Below are positions 8,318 through 17,422 of a stretch of DNA of 44,314 nt, in pieces. The DNA is taken from assembly GCA_025062075.1 (NCBI GenBank), contig JANXBA010000005.1:1-44314 (forward strand), in the 5' to 3' direction. A program made the position numbers and the translations under genes. The DNA comes from Aquificaceae bacterium. Lineage in GTDB: Bacteria; Aquificota; Aquificia; Aquificales; Aquificaceae. Within the stretch, counting starts at the first letter, position 1. Each line of letters begins with the position of its first letter. Under the pieces are notes generated by a model. The model saw nothing but the letters and a program-made list of their open reading frames with translations. It made no database searches and was not told the origin of the DNA.

Positions 8318-11300
8318 ACTCTTGCTGACAGACCTCTATGCCCACGCCCATGTCGGCGAGCCTGTCCTTTAACTTCAGTATGTTGGTGCTCACTCTGAAG
8401 CTCGGGTTCGCCCGCAGTAGAGTTCTGTAGCGTTTGGTCTTGAGCTCTAGTATTAGTTCCCTGCCCGCTTGGTCTAAGCACTTCTGAAGCATTTCCATCA
8501 GGTTGAAGAGTTCCGCATCTTCCAGCTCTCTGTAAAACACGAGCTTTAACTTGTCACTGTTGAGAAACTCCTCTGGAAAGTAGGCTTCTTTCAGGAGAAG
8601 TTTTACCTCTTCTGTCTCCTCTTCCTTGTCCACTTCAAACTTGCCTACGATGAGGCTGTCTTCTTGCAACTTGTCTCTGTACTGACTGAGGGTCTCTGGG
8701 AAGACGAAGACCTCTGCCATGCCCGTCTTGTCCACCAAGTTAAAGTGAGCCACATAGCTACCCTTCTGGGTCTTTTTTATCTTTAGGTCTACCACCGCAC
8801 CCGCAAAGGTGTAAGTGCCTGTCTCTACCTCTTCCAGCACTTCGAGAGGTGATACTCCGCCTGAAAGGAGCTCCTCGTAAGGGTCCAAGGGGTGGGAAGA
8901 GACGAAGAAGCCCAACACTTCCCTCTCGTAGCGGGCATAGTTTTCTTGAGCTGGCTCCTCCTTTGCACTTGCAAAAAGGTTCTTCGTGAGGGTGGAGCTT
9001 TCCAACTTCTGAAGCAGAAGGGAGCGGCGCTCTCCCGTAAAGTCAAAGGCACCTGCCTTTATCAGAGCTTCCAGGGTCTTTTTGTTTACCTTCCTACTGT
9101 CTACACTTCTGACAAAATCTAACAAGGAGCTCCAGGGCTTTTTTCTGCTCTGGACTATGTGCCTTGCCGTGTCCTCTCCTACACCCTTTATGCGTGCAAG
9201 GCCAAAGCGAATGGTCCTGTGCCCCTCTATGGTAAAGTCCACGGAGCTCCTGTTGATATCTGGGGACTCCAGCTTAAAGCCTGCGTTCCTTGCGTCCTTT
9301 ATCAGGTTTATGAACTTCTTGTCGTTTTTCTCCGTGGAGAGCTTTACGCAGAAGAACTCCTCTGGGTAGTGGGCTTTTAGGTAGGCGGTCCAGTAGGAAA
9401 GGTATCCGTAGGCCACCGAGTGGGACTTGTTGAAAGAGTAGCTGGCAAACTTCTCTATGTCTTCCCAGAGCTGGACAATCTTGCCCTCCTCGTAGCCCCT
9501 CTCCACTGCTCCCTTTATGAACTCCTCCCTCATCTGGGCCATGAGGTCCGCCTTCTTCTTGCCTATGGCCTTTCGCAGAGTGTCCGCCTGGCCTGGCGTA
9601 AAGCCAGCCAGTATCTGGGAGGCCTTCATTATCTGCTCTTGATAGACCCACACGCCGTAGGTCTCCTTTAGCACCTCTTCCAGCTGGGGGAAGGGGTATT
9701 CCACGGGTTCTTTTCCGTGCTTTCGGTTGATGTAGCTGTCCACGAGCCCGCTCTTCAGAGGACCTGGCCTGTAGAGGGCCAGCACCGCCACTATGTCTTC
9801 AAAGCTGTCAGGTTCAAGCCTCATGAGTAGCTTTTTCATGCCCGGGCTTTCCAACTGAAAGACACCCGTGGTGTTGCCCTCTCTCAGGAGCTCAAAGACC
9901 GCTGGGTCGTCCAGGGAAAGGCCGAGATAGTTCAGCTCCACGCCGTGTCTTTCCTTTATGAGCTCCCGGGTCCTCTGGAGCTCCGTTAGGGTCTTAAGCC
10001 CCAAAAAGTCCATCTTTATAAGCCCTATCTCTTCTAACTTGACCATGTCAAACTGGGTGGCCACCGCCCCGTCCTTGTCGTAGTAGAGAGGGAGGAGTTC
10101 TCTCAAGGGCTCTGGGGCTATGACCACCCCCGCCGCGTGGAGGGAGGTGTGTCTGGTCAGACCCTCCAACCTCAGGGCTATCTCCACCAGTCTGCTGAGC
10201 TCTGGGCTTTCTTGACAGAGCTTTCTGAACTTGCTGGCATTTTCCTCTATGTCCGTGCGATGTTTCCCGTACTTTTTCAGGAGCTCCTCTATGGGTGTTA
10301 GGAACATCTCTTCCAGAGACAGCCAAGTGCCTTGCACGTCTCCTTGGGGTATGAGCTTGGCCAAGGCGTCCGCAGTCTGGTAGGATATGCCCAGGGCTCT
10401 CGCCACATCTCTGAGAGTTTGCTTTGCCTTCATCACGTTGTAGGTGATTATTTGGGCCACGTTCTCCGCACCGTACCTGTTCTTCACATACTGTATGACC
10501 CTGTCCCGGTTTTCCATGCAGAAGTCCACGTCAATGTCAGGCATGGAGACCCTCTCTGGGTTGAGAAACCTTTCAAAGAGAAGCCCGTGCCTGATGGGGT
10601 CCACGTCCGTTATGCCCAGGGCAAAGGCAAGCAGAGAACCGGCCGCAGAACCCCTCCCAGGTCCGACCGGAATGCCTTGGGACTTGGCCCAGTTTATAAA
10701 GTCCTGCACTATAAGAAAATACCCCTCAAAGCCCATGCGGGAGACCACTTCCAGCTCGTAGTAGAGCCGGTCCCAGTACTCTCTGCTGTCTCTGGCAAGG
10801 CCCTGTTCTATCCTCTGCCTCAAACCTTTTTGGGCAAGCTCTCTGAGAAAGTCTCCCAGAGGGATGCCTTCGGTGGGGAAGTGGGGCAGAAGAGGTTTAC
10901 CCGAATCCAAGAGCTGAAAGCTCTCTGCGGTTTTCTCTGCCACCTCAAGGGTATTTAAGAGAGCTCTCTCCCAGCCGTCAAACTTGCCCTTGAACTTTTC
11001 CCAGACTTCCTCCCCACTGGCAAAGTGGAGCCCTTCGTTGACGCACTTGATTCCACCACCTTGCTGGAGCTCTGCGAGAGTTTTCTTCATCTGTATGGCC
11101 ATCAGAACCTGATGGGCCAACCTGTCTTCGGGCATCAGGTAGTGAGAGTCGTTAGTGGCCACTAGCTTCACGCCCAGCTCCTTGGCAATCTCCACCAGCA
11201 CCCTGTTGGCAGCAGCCTGCTCGGGCAAGGAATTGGCCTGGAGCTCCAGATAGAAGTCCTCTCCAAAGAGGTCAATAAACTTCTTGACCCACTCCCTGGC

Positions 11301-11780
11301 CTTGTTTTTCTCCCCCAAGCTTGCGTAGTAGGTGGGCACGCCCTTAAGACATGCAGTGATGGCAATAAGACCCTTGTAGTGCTGGCTTAGGAGCTCGTAG
11401 TCAATCCGTGGCTTGTAGTAGAAACCCTCCTGGTAGGAAAGGGTAGAGAGCTTCATGAGGTTCTTAAGACCCTCCTCGTCCTTGGCGATGAGTATAAGGT
11501 GGTGGTTTTGGCGGTCGGTGATGTTGTCCTCAGAACCTTTCCCCTTCCTATCAAAGCGCGAGCCCGTGGTAAAGTAGGCCTCCATGCCGATGATTGGCTT
11601 TATTCCTACCGCCTTCATGCTCCTGTAAAAGTCCAGAATGCCGAAGAGGTTGCCGTGGTCCGTGATAGCTACCGCACTGAAGTTGAGCTCTTTTGCCCTT
11701 TTGGCTAAGTCTTTTACCTTTATGGCCCCGTCCAGAAGAGAGTACTGGGTGTGTAAGTGCAGGTGTACAAACTCCCTCAT
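8307..11780 (-). CDS. dnaE: DNA polymerase III alpha subunit
   Basis: A 1157-residue C-family replicative polymerase of the DnaE1 type. The PHP domain is N-terminal (HLHLHTQYSLLDG at residues 6-18). The palm has the catalytic PDIDVDF with D417 and D419. HTSLHAAGVVIAP and the thumb/fingers follow. A helix-hairpin-helix region and an OB-fold (TYTFAGAVVDLKI) are near 985-1000, and a short C-terminal domain ends the protein. Length is normal for the family. AGGA lies 7-8 nt before the ATG. It is downstream of dtd with a 109-nt gap. Confidence 0.96.
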   Translation of the reverse strand: MREFVHLHLHTQYSLLDGAIKVKDLAKRAKELNFSAVAITDHGNLFGILDFYRSMKAVGIKPIIGMEAYFTTGSRFDRKGKGSEDNITDRQNHHLILIAKDEEGLKNLMKLSTLSYQEGFYYKPRIDYELLSQHYKGLIAITACLKGVPTYYASLGEKNKAREWVKKFIDLFGEDFYLELQANSLPEQAAANRVLVEIAKELGVKLVATNDSHYLMPEDRLAHQVLMAIQMKKTLAELQQGGGIKCVNEGLHFASGEEVWEKFKGKFDGWERALLNTLEVAEKTAESFQLLDSGKPLLPHFPTEGIPLGDFLRELAQKGLRQRIEQGLARDSREYWDRLYYELEVVSRMGFEGYFLIVQDFINWAKSQGIPVGPGRGSAAGSLLAFALGITDVDPIRHGLLFERFLNPERVSMPDIDVDFCMENRDRVIQYVKNRYGAENVAQIITYNVMKAKQTLRDVARALGISYQTADALAKLIPQGDVQGTWLSLEEMFLTPIEELLKKYGKHRTDIEENASKFRKLCQESPELSRLVEIALRLEGLTRHTSLHAAGVVIAPEPLRELLPLYYDKDGAVATQFDMVKLEEIGLIKMDFLGLKTLTELQRTRELIKERHGVELNYLGLSLDDPAVFELLREGNTTGVFQLESPGMKKLLMRLEPDSFEDIVAVLALYRPGPLKSGLVDSYINRKHGKEPVEYPFPQLEEVLKETYGVWVYQEQIMKASQILAGFTPGQADTLRKAIGKKKADLMAQMREEFIKGAVERGYEEGKIVQLWEDIEKFASYSFNKSHSVAYGYLSYWTAYLKAHYPEEFFCVKLSTEKNDKKFINLIKDARNAGFKLESPDINRSSVDFTIEGHRTIRFGLARIKGVGEDTARHIVQSRKKPWSSLLDFVRSVDSRKVNKKTLEALIKAGAFDFTGERRSLLLQKLESSTLTKNLFASAKEEPAQENYARYEREVLGFFVSSHPLDPYEELLSGGVSPLEVLEEVETGTYTFAGAVVDLKIKKTQKGSYVAHFNLVDKTGMAEVFVFPETLSQYRDKLQEDSLIVGKFEVDKEEETEEVKLLLKEAYFPEEFLNSDKLKLVFYRELEDAELFNLMEMLQKCLDQAGRELILELKTKRYRTLLRANPSFRVSTNILKLKDRLADMGVGIEVCQQEFKF

Positions 11781-11889
11781 GTCCTAACTAACATAGGGGA
11801 AATTCCAAAAGAAGGCAAACGCACTGAAGCTAGGAAAACCCTTGCCCGCAAAGTAGGTCTCAATATTAGGGGTTTGTCCAGCTTTTTCA

Positions 11890-12333
11890 TCAGAGCTGTT
11901 TGGTGTCCAGCATCAGAGTGACAGGACCCCAGTTGACTATGTGCACCTCCATGCTGGCACCGAAAATACCGCACTGGACCGGCACGTGCTCGGACAGTCT
12001 TTTTACAAAAAGCTCGTAGAGCTCCCTTGCTCTCTCTGGCTTTTCCGCCTGTTCAAAGCTGGGTCTTCTACCCCTTTTTAGGTTTGCGTACAGAGTAAAC
12101 TGAGACACTACCAGTGCGGACCCTCCCACCTCAAGTATGGAAAGGTTGAGCTTGCCCGAGGAGTCTTCAAAGAGGCGAAGCTTTACCGTCTTCTCCACCA
12201 GCTTTTCCACGTCCTCTTCCGTATCCCCCACACCTACGCCCAGAAGGATGTTCAGCCCGTGCCCTATACAGGCTACCTGCAGACCATCTACGTAAACTTT
12301 TGAAGACTTTACCCTCTGAAGAACGGCCCTCAT
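11890..12333 (-). CDS. dtd: D-aminoacyl-tRNA deacylase
   Basis: A 147-residue DTD protein that hydrolyses D-amino acids from mischarged tRNA. It starts MRAVLQRVKSSKVYVDG as usual. The catalytic SQFTLYA is near residue 78, and the family Gly-cisPro motif is present as NWGPVTLML near the C-terminus; most homologues have NSGPVT, so the Trp is a small variant. The start at 12333 was chosen over an upstream in-frame ATG because it matches the family N-terminus. Only 17 nt separate it from the divergent ATG at 12351. Confidence 0.93.
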   Translation of the reverse strand: MRAVLQRVKSSKVYVDGLQVACIGHGLNILLGVGVGDTEEDVEKLVEKTVKLRLFEDSSGKLNLSILEVGGSALVVSQFTLYANLKRGRRPSFEQAEKPERARELYELFVKRLSEHVPVQCGIFGASMEVHIVNWGPVTLMLDTKQL

Positions 12334-12336
12334 GGC

Positions 12337-12350
12337 ATATATATATAAAA
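12337..12350. promoter_or_regulatory. Shared TATATATATA -10 region of two divergent, possibly leaderless genes
   Basis: The whole 17-nt gap between the dtd ATG (12333, minus) and the ATG at 12351 (plus) is an alternating TA tract. A TATATA hexamer can be placed 6-7 nt before each start codon on both strands, the usual distance from -10 to the first transcribed base. If used, both mRNAs start at the A of the ATG. No clear -35 is seen on either side. Confidence 0.45.
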
Positions 12351-12767
12351 ATGGAAAAACTCCAACTCTACAGAAAAAGGGCAAGACAACTGCATCTGGC
12401 CTTTGTCTTCTCCCTGAGTGCGGTGTTTCTTGCCTGCCTTCCCCTCTATCCCTACTTTAGAGTCCCAGTCCATCCCCATCTGGCATACTTTTTGCTCTTT
12501 TTTGTCCTTGCCACAGGTTTGATAAGTCTTCCGCCTGCCTATCTGACGAAAAAAAGGCTCTTCCCCGTCAAGGTCTCCTCAGACCCCTACTGGAGCTACA
12601 CTGCCACGCGGCGCTACTTTTGGACCTACGTGCTGTGCTTGGTGCCTTTTGCCTTCGCCCTTCTGGTCTTTGTCGCCATAGCCCGCCTTGAGTCCCTTCT
12701 ACTTGGTTACCTACTGAGCCTCTCTGGTTTAATATTAGTAAGGCCCAAGGAGGAGGACGTTCAATGA
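12351..12767 (+). CDS. Four-helix integral membrane protein of unknown function
   Basis: A 138-residue protein with four hydrophobic segments: about 14-32, 43-60, 86-104 and 106-127. A basic N-terminus (KLQLYRKRARQ) is probably cytoplasmic. No family is recognised. It is the first gene of a three-gene cluster joined by 4-nt overlaps with the DUF465 and YjbQ-like genes. There is no ribosome binding site; see the shared TA tract. An in-frame upstream ATG at 12300 would lie inside dtd and is rejected. Confidence 0.75.
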   Translation: MEKLQLYRKRARQLHLAFVFSLSAVFLACLPLYPYFRVPVHPHLAYFLLFFVLATGLISLPPAYLTKKRLFPVKVSSDPYWSYTATRRYFWTYVLCLVPFAFALLVFVAIARLESLLLGYLLSLSGLILVRPKEEDVQ

Positions 12768-12988
12768 GCAGGGAAGAGCTGATTCAAAAGCTCTTGCAGG
12801 AGGACAAAGAGTTCAGGTACCACTACGAGAAGCACCAGGAGCTTGACAAGGCCATTGACAAGATGGAAAGGCACCACCCTATGACCCACGAGCTGGAGAT
12901 GGAGCTGGAAAAGCTCAAAAAGGAGCGCCTCTACCACAAGGACATGATGGAACACATCATAAGCCAGCATACGAGGTCCCACGCATGA
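12764..12988 (+). CDS. DUF465 / YdcH-like small coiled-coil protein
   Basis: A 74-residue, highly charged helical protein. The sequence [13 protein letters not shown] followed by [16 protein letters not shown] matches the DUF465 (YdcH) pattern of two helices with a conserved LKK(E/Q)RL..KD ending. Function is unknown. It overlaps both neighbours by 4 nt. An AAGGAGGA ribosome binding site lies inside the end of the preceding gene. Confidence 0.8.
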   Translation: MSREELIQKLLQEDKEFRYHYEKHQELDKAIDKMERHHPMTHELEMELEKLKKERLYHKDMMEHIISQHTRSHA

Positions 12989-13398
12989 AGAGCCACACCG
13001 CCTACTTGGAGTTCCACACGGACAGAAGAAGAGACCTTATCAAGATAACGGAGCAGGTGAAAAAGGTGGTAGAAGAGTCTGGCATAAAAGAAGGACTCTG
13101 CCTGGTCTCTTCTATGCACTTAACCGCTTCCGTGATAGTTCAAGACGATGAAGAGGGTCTGCACAGGGACATGTGGGAGTGGTTGGAGAGCCTAGCACCC
13201 TACAGGGAAGATTACAAACACCACGCTACCGGTGAGGACAACGGGGACGCTCACCTCAAAAACCTACTGACACACCTTCAGGTGGTCCTCCCAGTAACTC
13301 AAGGCAGGCTTGACCTGGGCCCTTGGCAGGAGATTTTCTACGCAGAGTTTGACGGACAGAGGAAAAAGAGGGTGGTGGTCAAAGTGGTGGGCGTATAG
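12985..13398 (+). CDS. UPF0047 (YjbQ-like) protein
   Basis: A 137-residue member of the UPF0047 family. It has [15 protein letters not shown] at about residues 34-48, the conserved [15 protein letters not shown] at about 74-88 and a C-terminal [21 protein letters not shown]. coli YjbQ has weak thiamine-phosphate synthase activity, but the physiological role is unclear. Conserved His and Glu/Asp residues probably bind a metal. The start overlaps the DUF465 stop by 4 nt. Confidence 0.88.
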   Translation: MKSHTAYLEFHTDRRRDLIKITEQVKKVVEESGIKEGLCLVSSMHLTASVIVQDDEEGLHRDMWEWLESLAPYREDYKHHATGEDNGDAHLKNLLTHLQVVLPVTQGRLDLGPWQEIFYAEFDGQRKKRVVVKVVGV

Positions 13399-13419
13399 GC
13401 AGGCCGCGCCTCGGACAAG

Positions 13420-13450
13420 TTGTCACCTTCGGGCCTTTGCGTAATATAAT
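13420..13450 (+). promoter_or_regulatory. Promoter of the cytochrome oxidase operon
   Basis: TTGTCA (13420-13425) and a perfect TATAAT (13445-13450) are spaced by 19 nt, slightly long. The predicted start site leaves a leader of about 20 nt carrying AGGAGGT before the coxC ATG at 13476. Confidence 0.55.
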
Positions 13451-13475
13451 TACAAAACTTCGCAGGAGGTACGGT

Positions 13476-14255
13476 ATGGCACAGCACGAGGTGCACCACC
13501 TGGGAGAGCACGAGTACAGCTACTGGCCACTGCCGGTAGGACTCTCAGTTCTTCTGCTTCCGATAAGTTTCATAGCCTTGATGGTGTGGCAAAAGCCCAT
13601 GCTCGCACTTGTCTTTGGCGGAGTAAGTTTGGTCCTGCTCCTGCTCGGCACAGTGGGGTGGATAAACGAGTTTTTCTCCAAGGGTCACGAAGAGGGGCTG
13701 GGCTTACCTGCTATGATGTTCTTCATAGTCTCTGAGGTGGTCATCTTTGGCACCATGTTTGTAGGTTTTTACATGGCCAGAGTATCTCAGGCAGAGGTCT
13801 GGAGCCAGTGGGTGCCAAAGGGCATGAACCTCACCATACCTCTCATACTTACCTTCATACTCTGGGCCTCAAGTGCCACCATAGCCTTTGCGGAGAAGTT
13901 CTTTGAAATGGGCAGAAACACCCTGTCCGCCCTTTTTGTTCTGCTCACCATAGTCTTAGGGACCGCGTTTATGGTTATCCACATAATGGAATGGCTACAC
14001 CTGTGGCATGCAGGGTTTACTCTCAGTTCCAACATGTACGGCACTAGCTTCTACATGCTCACCGGCATACACACCTCTCACATAGTGGTGGGTATACTTA
14101 CGATGATAGTAGCCCTCTACATTCTCCTTGCTGGGAAGGCAAACCAGCACAAGGGACACACTTACATAAAGGCAATAACCCTTTACTGGCACTTCGTGGA
14201 CATCATGTGGCTTCTGGTGGCAAGCAGTGCCTACCTCATAGGTAGTTTGGCATGA
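13476..14255 (+). CDS. coxC: Cytochrome c oxidase subunit III
   Basis: A 259-residue, seven-helix subunit III of a heme-copper oxidase. FFIVSEVVIFGTMFVGFYMAR, the membrane segment with the conserved Glu, is at about 78-98. The C-terminal HFVDIMWLLV is the family signature. The ATG at 13476 is preceded by AGGAGGT; a start 13 codons earlier lacks a ribosome binding site and was rejected. An N-terminal His/Glu-rich leader (HEVHHLGEHE) precedes the first helix. It is first in the operon coxC-sco-coxB-coxA and overlaps the sco start by 4 nt. Confidence 0.93.
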   Translation: MAQHEVHHLGEHEYSYWPLPVGLSVLLLPISFIALMVWQKPMLALVFGGVSLVLLLLGTVGWINEFFSKGHEEGLGLPAMMFFIVSEVVIFGTMFVGFYMARVSQAEVWSQWVPKGMNLTIPLILTFILWASSATIAFAEKFFEMGRNTLSALFVLLTIVLGTAFMVIHIMEWLHLWHAGFTLSSNMYGTSFYMLTGIHTSHIVVGILTMIVALYILLAGKANQHKGHTYIKAITLYWHFVDIMWLLVASSAYLIGSLA

Positions 14256-15046
14256 GAGCTCTTTTTCTGCTTCTGCTCTTTGGGTTGGTCCTTTCCCGAG
14301 AGCCCTACGAGTACGGCAGGTACACCAGCTACTACGGAGAGCAAGATGTGAGCGTCGTAAAGATTCAGGAAGACCTCTTTATTGGCAAGCAGGTGCCAGA
14401 GGCCAAGGTAAAGACCCTCCAGGGCGAGAAGAGCCTGAAAGAGTTCATCGCCAACAGGCCTACTGCCCTGCTCTTTGCTTACTTTACCTGCGACACTGTG
14501 TGTCCCATAACTGCAGAAAACCTCTTTAAAACCTCAAAGAAATTACCCAAGGAATACCGCTACGTGCTTCTCTCCTTTGACGAGAGAGATAGTCTGGAAA
14601 GTATGAAAAATTTCATGCTGAAAAACTTCCACACCACTGACCTGCCCCAGAACTGGCTGGTAGGTTTGCTCTCAAAAGAAGACGCAAGAAAGCTCACTCA
14701 GTCCGTGGGCTACAAGTTCTACTACATAGACAGAGACAAAATCTTCATCCACCCCAATGTAACCATATTTCTGTCCCCTGACGGTAAGGTGATGAGGTAC
14801 CTCTACGGGCCCTTCTTGAGGGAAAAGGATGTGAGCTTGGCCTTTATTGACGCACAGAGAGAAAGGCCCTCCATAAACAGGATAGTGGACCTGGCCATAC
14901 TGGCCTGCTACCGCTACGACCACGCCCGTAGCAGGTACGTGATAGAGCCCACACTCATATTTGCACTCATCGGTCTTTTAGGGCTTCTATCCACCTTGTC
15001 AGTAGCATACTTTTATAATAGGTACAGAAAGGAGGTGCACCTATGA
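14252..15046 (+). CDS. SCO1/SenC-type copper chaperone with C-terminal membrane anchor
   Basis: A 264-residue thioredoxin-fold protein that delivers copper to the CuA site of subunit II. An N-terminal signal peptide (residues 1-15) is followed by the SCO domain. The copper ligands are C80 and C84 in CDTVCP and H167 in HPNVTIFL. A C-terminal membrane helix at about 233-255 ends in basic residues. Most Sco proteins are anchored at the N-terminus, so the C-terminal anchor is a variant. The gene lies between coxC and coxB with 4-nt overlaps on both sides, a strong hint that it assembles this oxidase. Confidence 0.9.
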   Translation: MRALFLLLLFGLVLSREPYEYGRYTSYYGEQDVSVVKIQEDLFIGKQVPEAKVKTLQGEKSLKEFIANRPTALLFAYFTCDTVCPITAENLFKTSKKLPKEYRYVLLSFDERDSLESMKNFMLKNFHTTDLPQNWLVGLLSKEDARKLTQSVGYKFYYIDRDKIFIHPNVTIFLSPDGKVMRYLYGPFLREKDVSLAFIDAQRERPSINRIVDLAILACYRYDHARSRYVIEPTLIFALIGLLGLLSTLSVAYFYNRYRKEVHL

Positions 15047-15759
15047 AGGAGATACTGGCCTACCCTGCCAACTACTGGCAGACCATCTACGAGATATGGC
15101 TCTTCATATCCGTGGTTATTTACTTGGTGGTGTTCCTTCCGGCGGTCTACTTTCTGGTCAAGTACCGCTACAGGAAAGGGGTGAACGAGAGGGCTCAGCT
15201 CGTAAAAGAGAGCAAAGCCCTTGAGGTGCTGTGGACCATCATACCCACCATCGTAGTCATTTACTTGGCAACCCACAGCTTTGCCTTCTACAAGGTGCAG
15301 AGGACTGCCCCCGAAGGTGCCTTGGAGATTAAGGTAACCGCCTTCATGTGGGGCTGGGAGTTTGAATACCCCAACGGCAAAAAGGTCTATTCCTTTTTCA
15401 ACAGCGTGGTAGACCCGGAAAAGAACGTATACCTTCAACCGGAGCAGGTAAACGACATGTTCAAAGCCTACATTCCAGAGGACACGCCCGTGAAAGTGCT
15501 CTGCACCTCCAGAGACGTGATACACTCTTTCTATGTGCATCCTGCCAAGGTAATGGAGGACTGCGTGCCAGGCAGAATCACTCACATGTGGTTTCAGATA
15601 AACGAGCCGGGGGACTACTGGGCCTTTTGCAGGGAATACTGCGGCACCCAGCACTCTAAGATGGCTGCAGTGCTGAAGGTGGTCCCCAAGCAGGAGTTTG
15701 AGAACTGGCTACAGCAAGGTGTGCAAACAAGCCAGGAAGACAATAAACAAACCCTGTAA
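15043..15759 (+). CDS. coxB: Cytochrome c oxidase subunit II (CuA)
   Basis: A 238-residue subunit II. Two membrane helices (about 15-38 and 62-82) are followed by a periplasmic cupredoxin domain. The CuA ligands are present: H161 in DVIHSFYV, and C196, C200, H204 and M207 in CREYCGTQHSKM. The aromatic FMWGWEFEY patch (about 101-109) transfers electrons from cytochrome c. There is no heme-binding CxxCH. AGGAGGTG precedes the ATG. Confidence 0.95.
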   Translation: MKEILAYPANYWQTIYEIWLFISVVIYLVVFLPAVYFLVKYRYRKGVNERAQLVKESKALEVLWTIIPTIVVIYLATHSFAFYKVQRTAPEGALEIKVTAFMWGWEFEYPNGKKVYSFFNSVVDPEKNVYLQPEQVNDMFKAYIPEDTPVKVLCTSRDVIHSFYVHPAKVMEDCVPGRITHMWFQINEPGDYWAFCREYCGTQHSKMAAVLKVVPKQEFENWLQQGVQTSQEDNKQTL

Positions 15760-15774
15760 AGGAGGTGCACCAAC

Positions 15775-17394
15775 ATGGCGGCAGTAAGCTACAAACCTTA
15801 CTTTAGCGCAGGGCTGAAGGAGTGGATATTCACCACCGACCACAAGAAGATAGGCATCATGTACGGCGTGACCAGCTTGCTCTTCTTCCTGATAGCAGGC
15901 CTTTCCGCCCTCGCCATTAGAATGGAGCTCTACCAGCCGGGTCTTCAGTACATGTCCGAAGATGCCTACAATCAGGCTTTGACCGTTCACGGCGTGCTCA
16001 TGCAGTTCTGGTGGGCGGTGGGCATATGGAGCTCTTTCGGCAACTACCTGCTCCCGCTTATGATAGGGGCGAGAGACGTGGCCTTCCCCAGGCTCAACGC
16101 CCTGAGCTACTGGCTCTTCTTTGCCGCCAGCGTGCTTGCCCTACTGACCTTCCTGCCGGGCAGCCAGATAAGGATGATGTGGACGGGCTATCCTCCCTTC
16201 TCCCTGAATGACAACGCAGGACCGGTGGCCTTCTACGCCCTGATTATTCACCTTCTGGGTGCCTCCTCCTTGGCCGGTGCGGTAAATCTGGTGGTGACCA
16301 ACCTCACCATGAGAGCTCCCGGCGTAACCATGAAGAAAATGAATCTCTTCCTGCACTCTTTCTTGGCCATGAACGTCATACAGATACTGGGCGTGCCTGC
16401 CCTCGCAGGAGCGGTTACCATGCTCCTCATGGACAAGTACTTCCAGACCGCCTTCTTTGACCCGGCGAGGGGTGGAGACCCGCTCCTGTATCAGAACCTC
16501 TTCTGGTTTTATTCTCACCCCGTGGTTTATGTGATGATACTTCCCGCCTTCGGTGTCATATCGGAGATAATAGCTACCTTCTCCAGGAGAGAGCTCTTTG
16601 GTAGGACTTCTATGATTGTTGCCATATGGGGCATAGCCATACTGGGCTTTATGGTGTGGGTGCACCACATGTTCACCAGCGGTATGCCAGACTGGATAAG
16701 GATACTCTTTTCCTACACCACCGTCCTCATAGGAGTGCCTACGGGCATAAAGATATTCAACTGGATATTCACCCTGTACAAAGGGTCTATCAGGTTTACC
16801 ACTCCCATGCTCTACACCCTGAGCGCCATCTTCATGTTCCTAATAGGTGGTCTCACGGGCATACCTCTCGGACTGCCAGCTTTTGACATCGCAGTGCACG
16901 ACTCTCACTTCGTGGTGGCACACTTCCACTACGTGCTCGGTATGGCACTGACGCTGGCTGCCTTTGGCGGATTCCACTACTGGTATCCCAAGTTTACCGG
17001 AAGGATGTACAGCGAGCTCTGGGCAAAGATAGCCTTGGTGCTTATTATGATAGGTTCAAACCTCTTCTACTTCCTGCAGTTTATCGTCGGTCTTGAGGGC
17101 ATGCCGAGAAGGTATGCGGACTACCCTGCCATAGACAGCTGGGTAAGACTTCACGAGCTACAGACCATCGGTGCTATGATACTGGGCGCTGGGGTAGCAA
17201 TTGCGGTTATGAACCTGCTCTTGTCCACCAAGCTGGGTAAAAAGGCGGAGGAAAACCCCTGGCAGTCTCCCTCCCTGGAGTGGCTCGTCCCATCCCCACC
17301 ACCACCTCACAACTTTGACAAGACGCCCCACATGCCCGAAGACTGGGACCCCTACAACTACGAGTGGCTCGAAAAGCAGCACAAAAGGCAGTAA
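15775..17394 (+). CDS. coxA: Cytochrome c oxidase subunit I, A2-type heme-copper oxidase
   Basis: A 539-residue, twelve-helix catalytic subunit. Ligands seen: H72 and H385 for the low-spin heme; H383 for the high-spin heme; H248, H297 and H298 for CuB; Y252 for the His-Tyr cross-link. The D-channel entry Asp is kept (GARDVAFPRLN, D101), as is the K-channel Lys (PTGIK, K325). The usual Glu in GHPEVY is replaced: the motif reads YSHPVVY (246-252), the signature of A2-type enzymes, where the YS pair takes over proton transfer. AAAGGAGGTG precedes the ATG. A GC hairpin follows the stop. Confidence 0.96.
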   Translation: MAAVSYKPYFSAGLKEWIFTTDHKKIGIMYGVTSLLFFLIAGLSALAIRMELYQPGLQYMSEDAYNQALTVHGVLMQFWWAVGIWSSFGNYLLPLMIGARDVAFPRLNALSYWLFFAASVLALLTFLPGSQIRMMWTGYPPFSLNDNAGPVAFYALIIHLLGASSLAGAVNLVVTNLTMRAPGVTMKKMNLFLHSFLAMNVIQILGVPALAGAVTMLLMDKYFQTAFFDPARGGDPLLYQNLFWFYSHPVVYVMILPAFGVISEIIATFSRRELFGRTSMIVAIWGIAILGFMVWVHHMFTSGMPDWIRILFSYTTVLIGVPTGIKIFNWIFTLYKGSIRFTTPMLYTLSAIFMFLIGGLTGIPLGLPAFDIAVHDSHFVVAHFHYVLGMALTLAAFGGFHYWYPKFTGRMYSELWAKIALVLIMIGSNLFYFLQFIVGLEGMPRRYADYPAIDSWVRLHELQTIGAMILGAGVAIAVMNLLLSTKLGKKAEENPWQSPSLEWLVPSPPPPHNFDKTPHMPEDWDPYNYEWLEKQHKRQ

Positions 17395-17399
17395 AACGC

Positions 17400-17417
17400 G
17401 GGGGCTCAGCCCCCTTT
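17400..17417 (+). terminator. Rho-independent-like terminator after coxA
   Basis: GGGGGC (17400-17405) and GCCCCC (17409-17414) form a six-pair stem with a three-base loop, followed by TTT. The T-tract is short, so it may be only a partial terminator at the end of the cox operon. Confidence 0.55.
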
Positions 17418-17422
17418 CTGAA

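Noticed and set aside
10332-10958. 208-codon open frame on the plus strand
   Set aside because: It is fully antisense to dnaE, whose motifs are intact, and has no ribosome binding site or recognisable domain.
11781-11889. Terminator or promoter between dtd and dnaE
   Set aside because: Only a weak AAACCC/GGGTTT pairing with a long loop and a poor -10 (TATGTT) are visible; not enough to call either.
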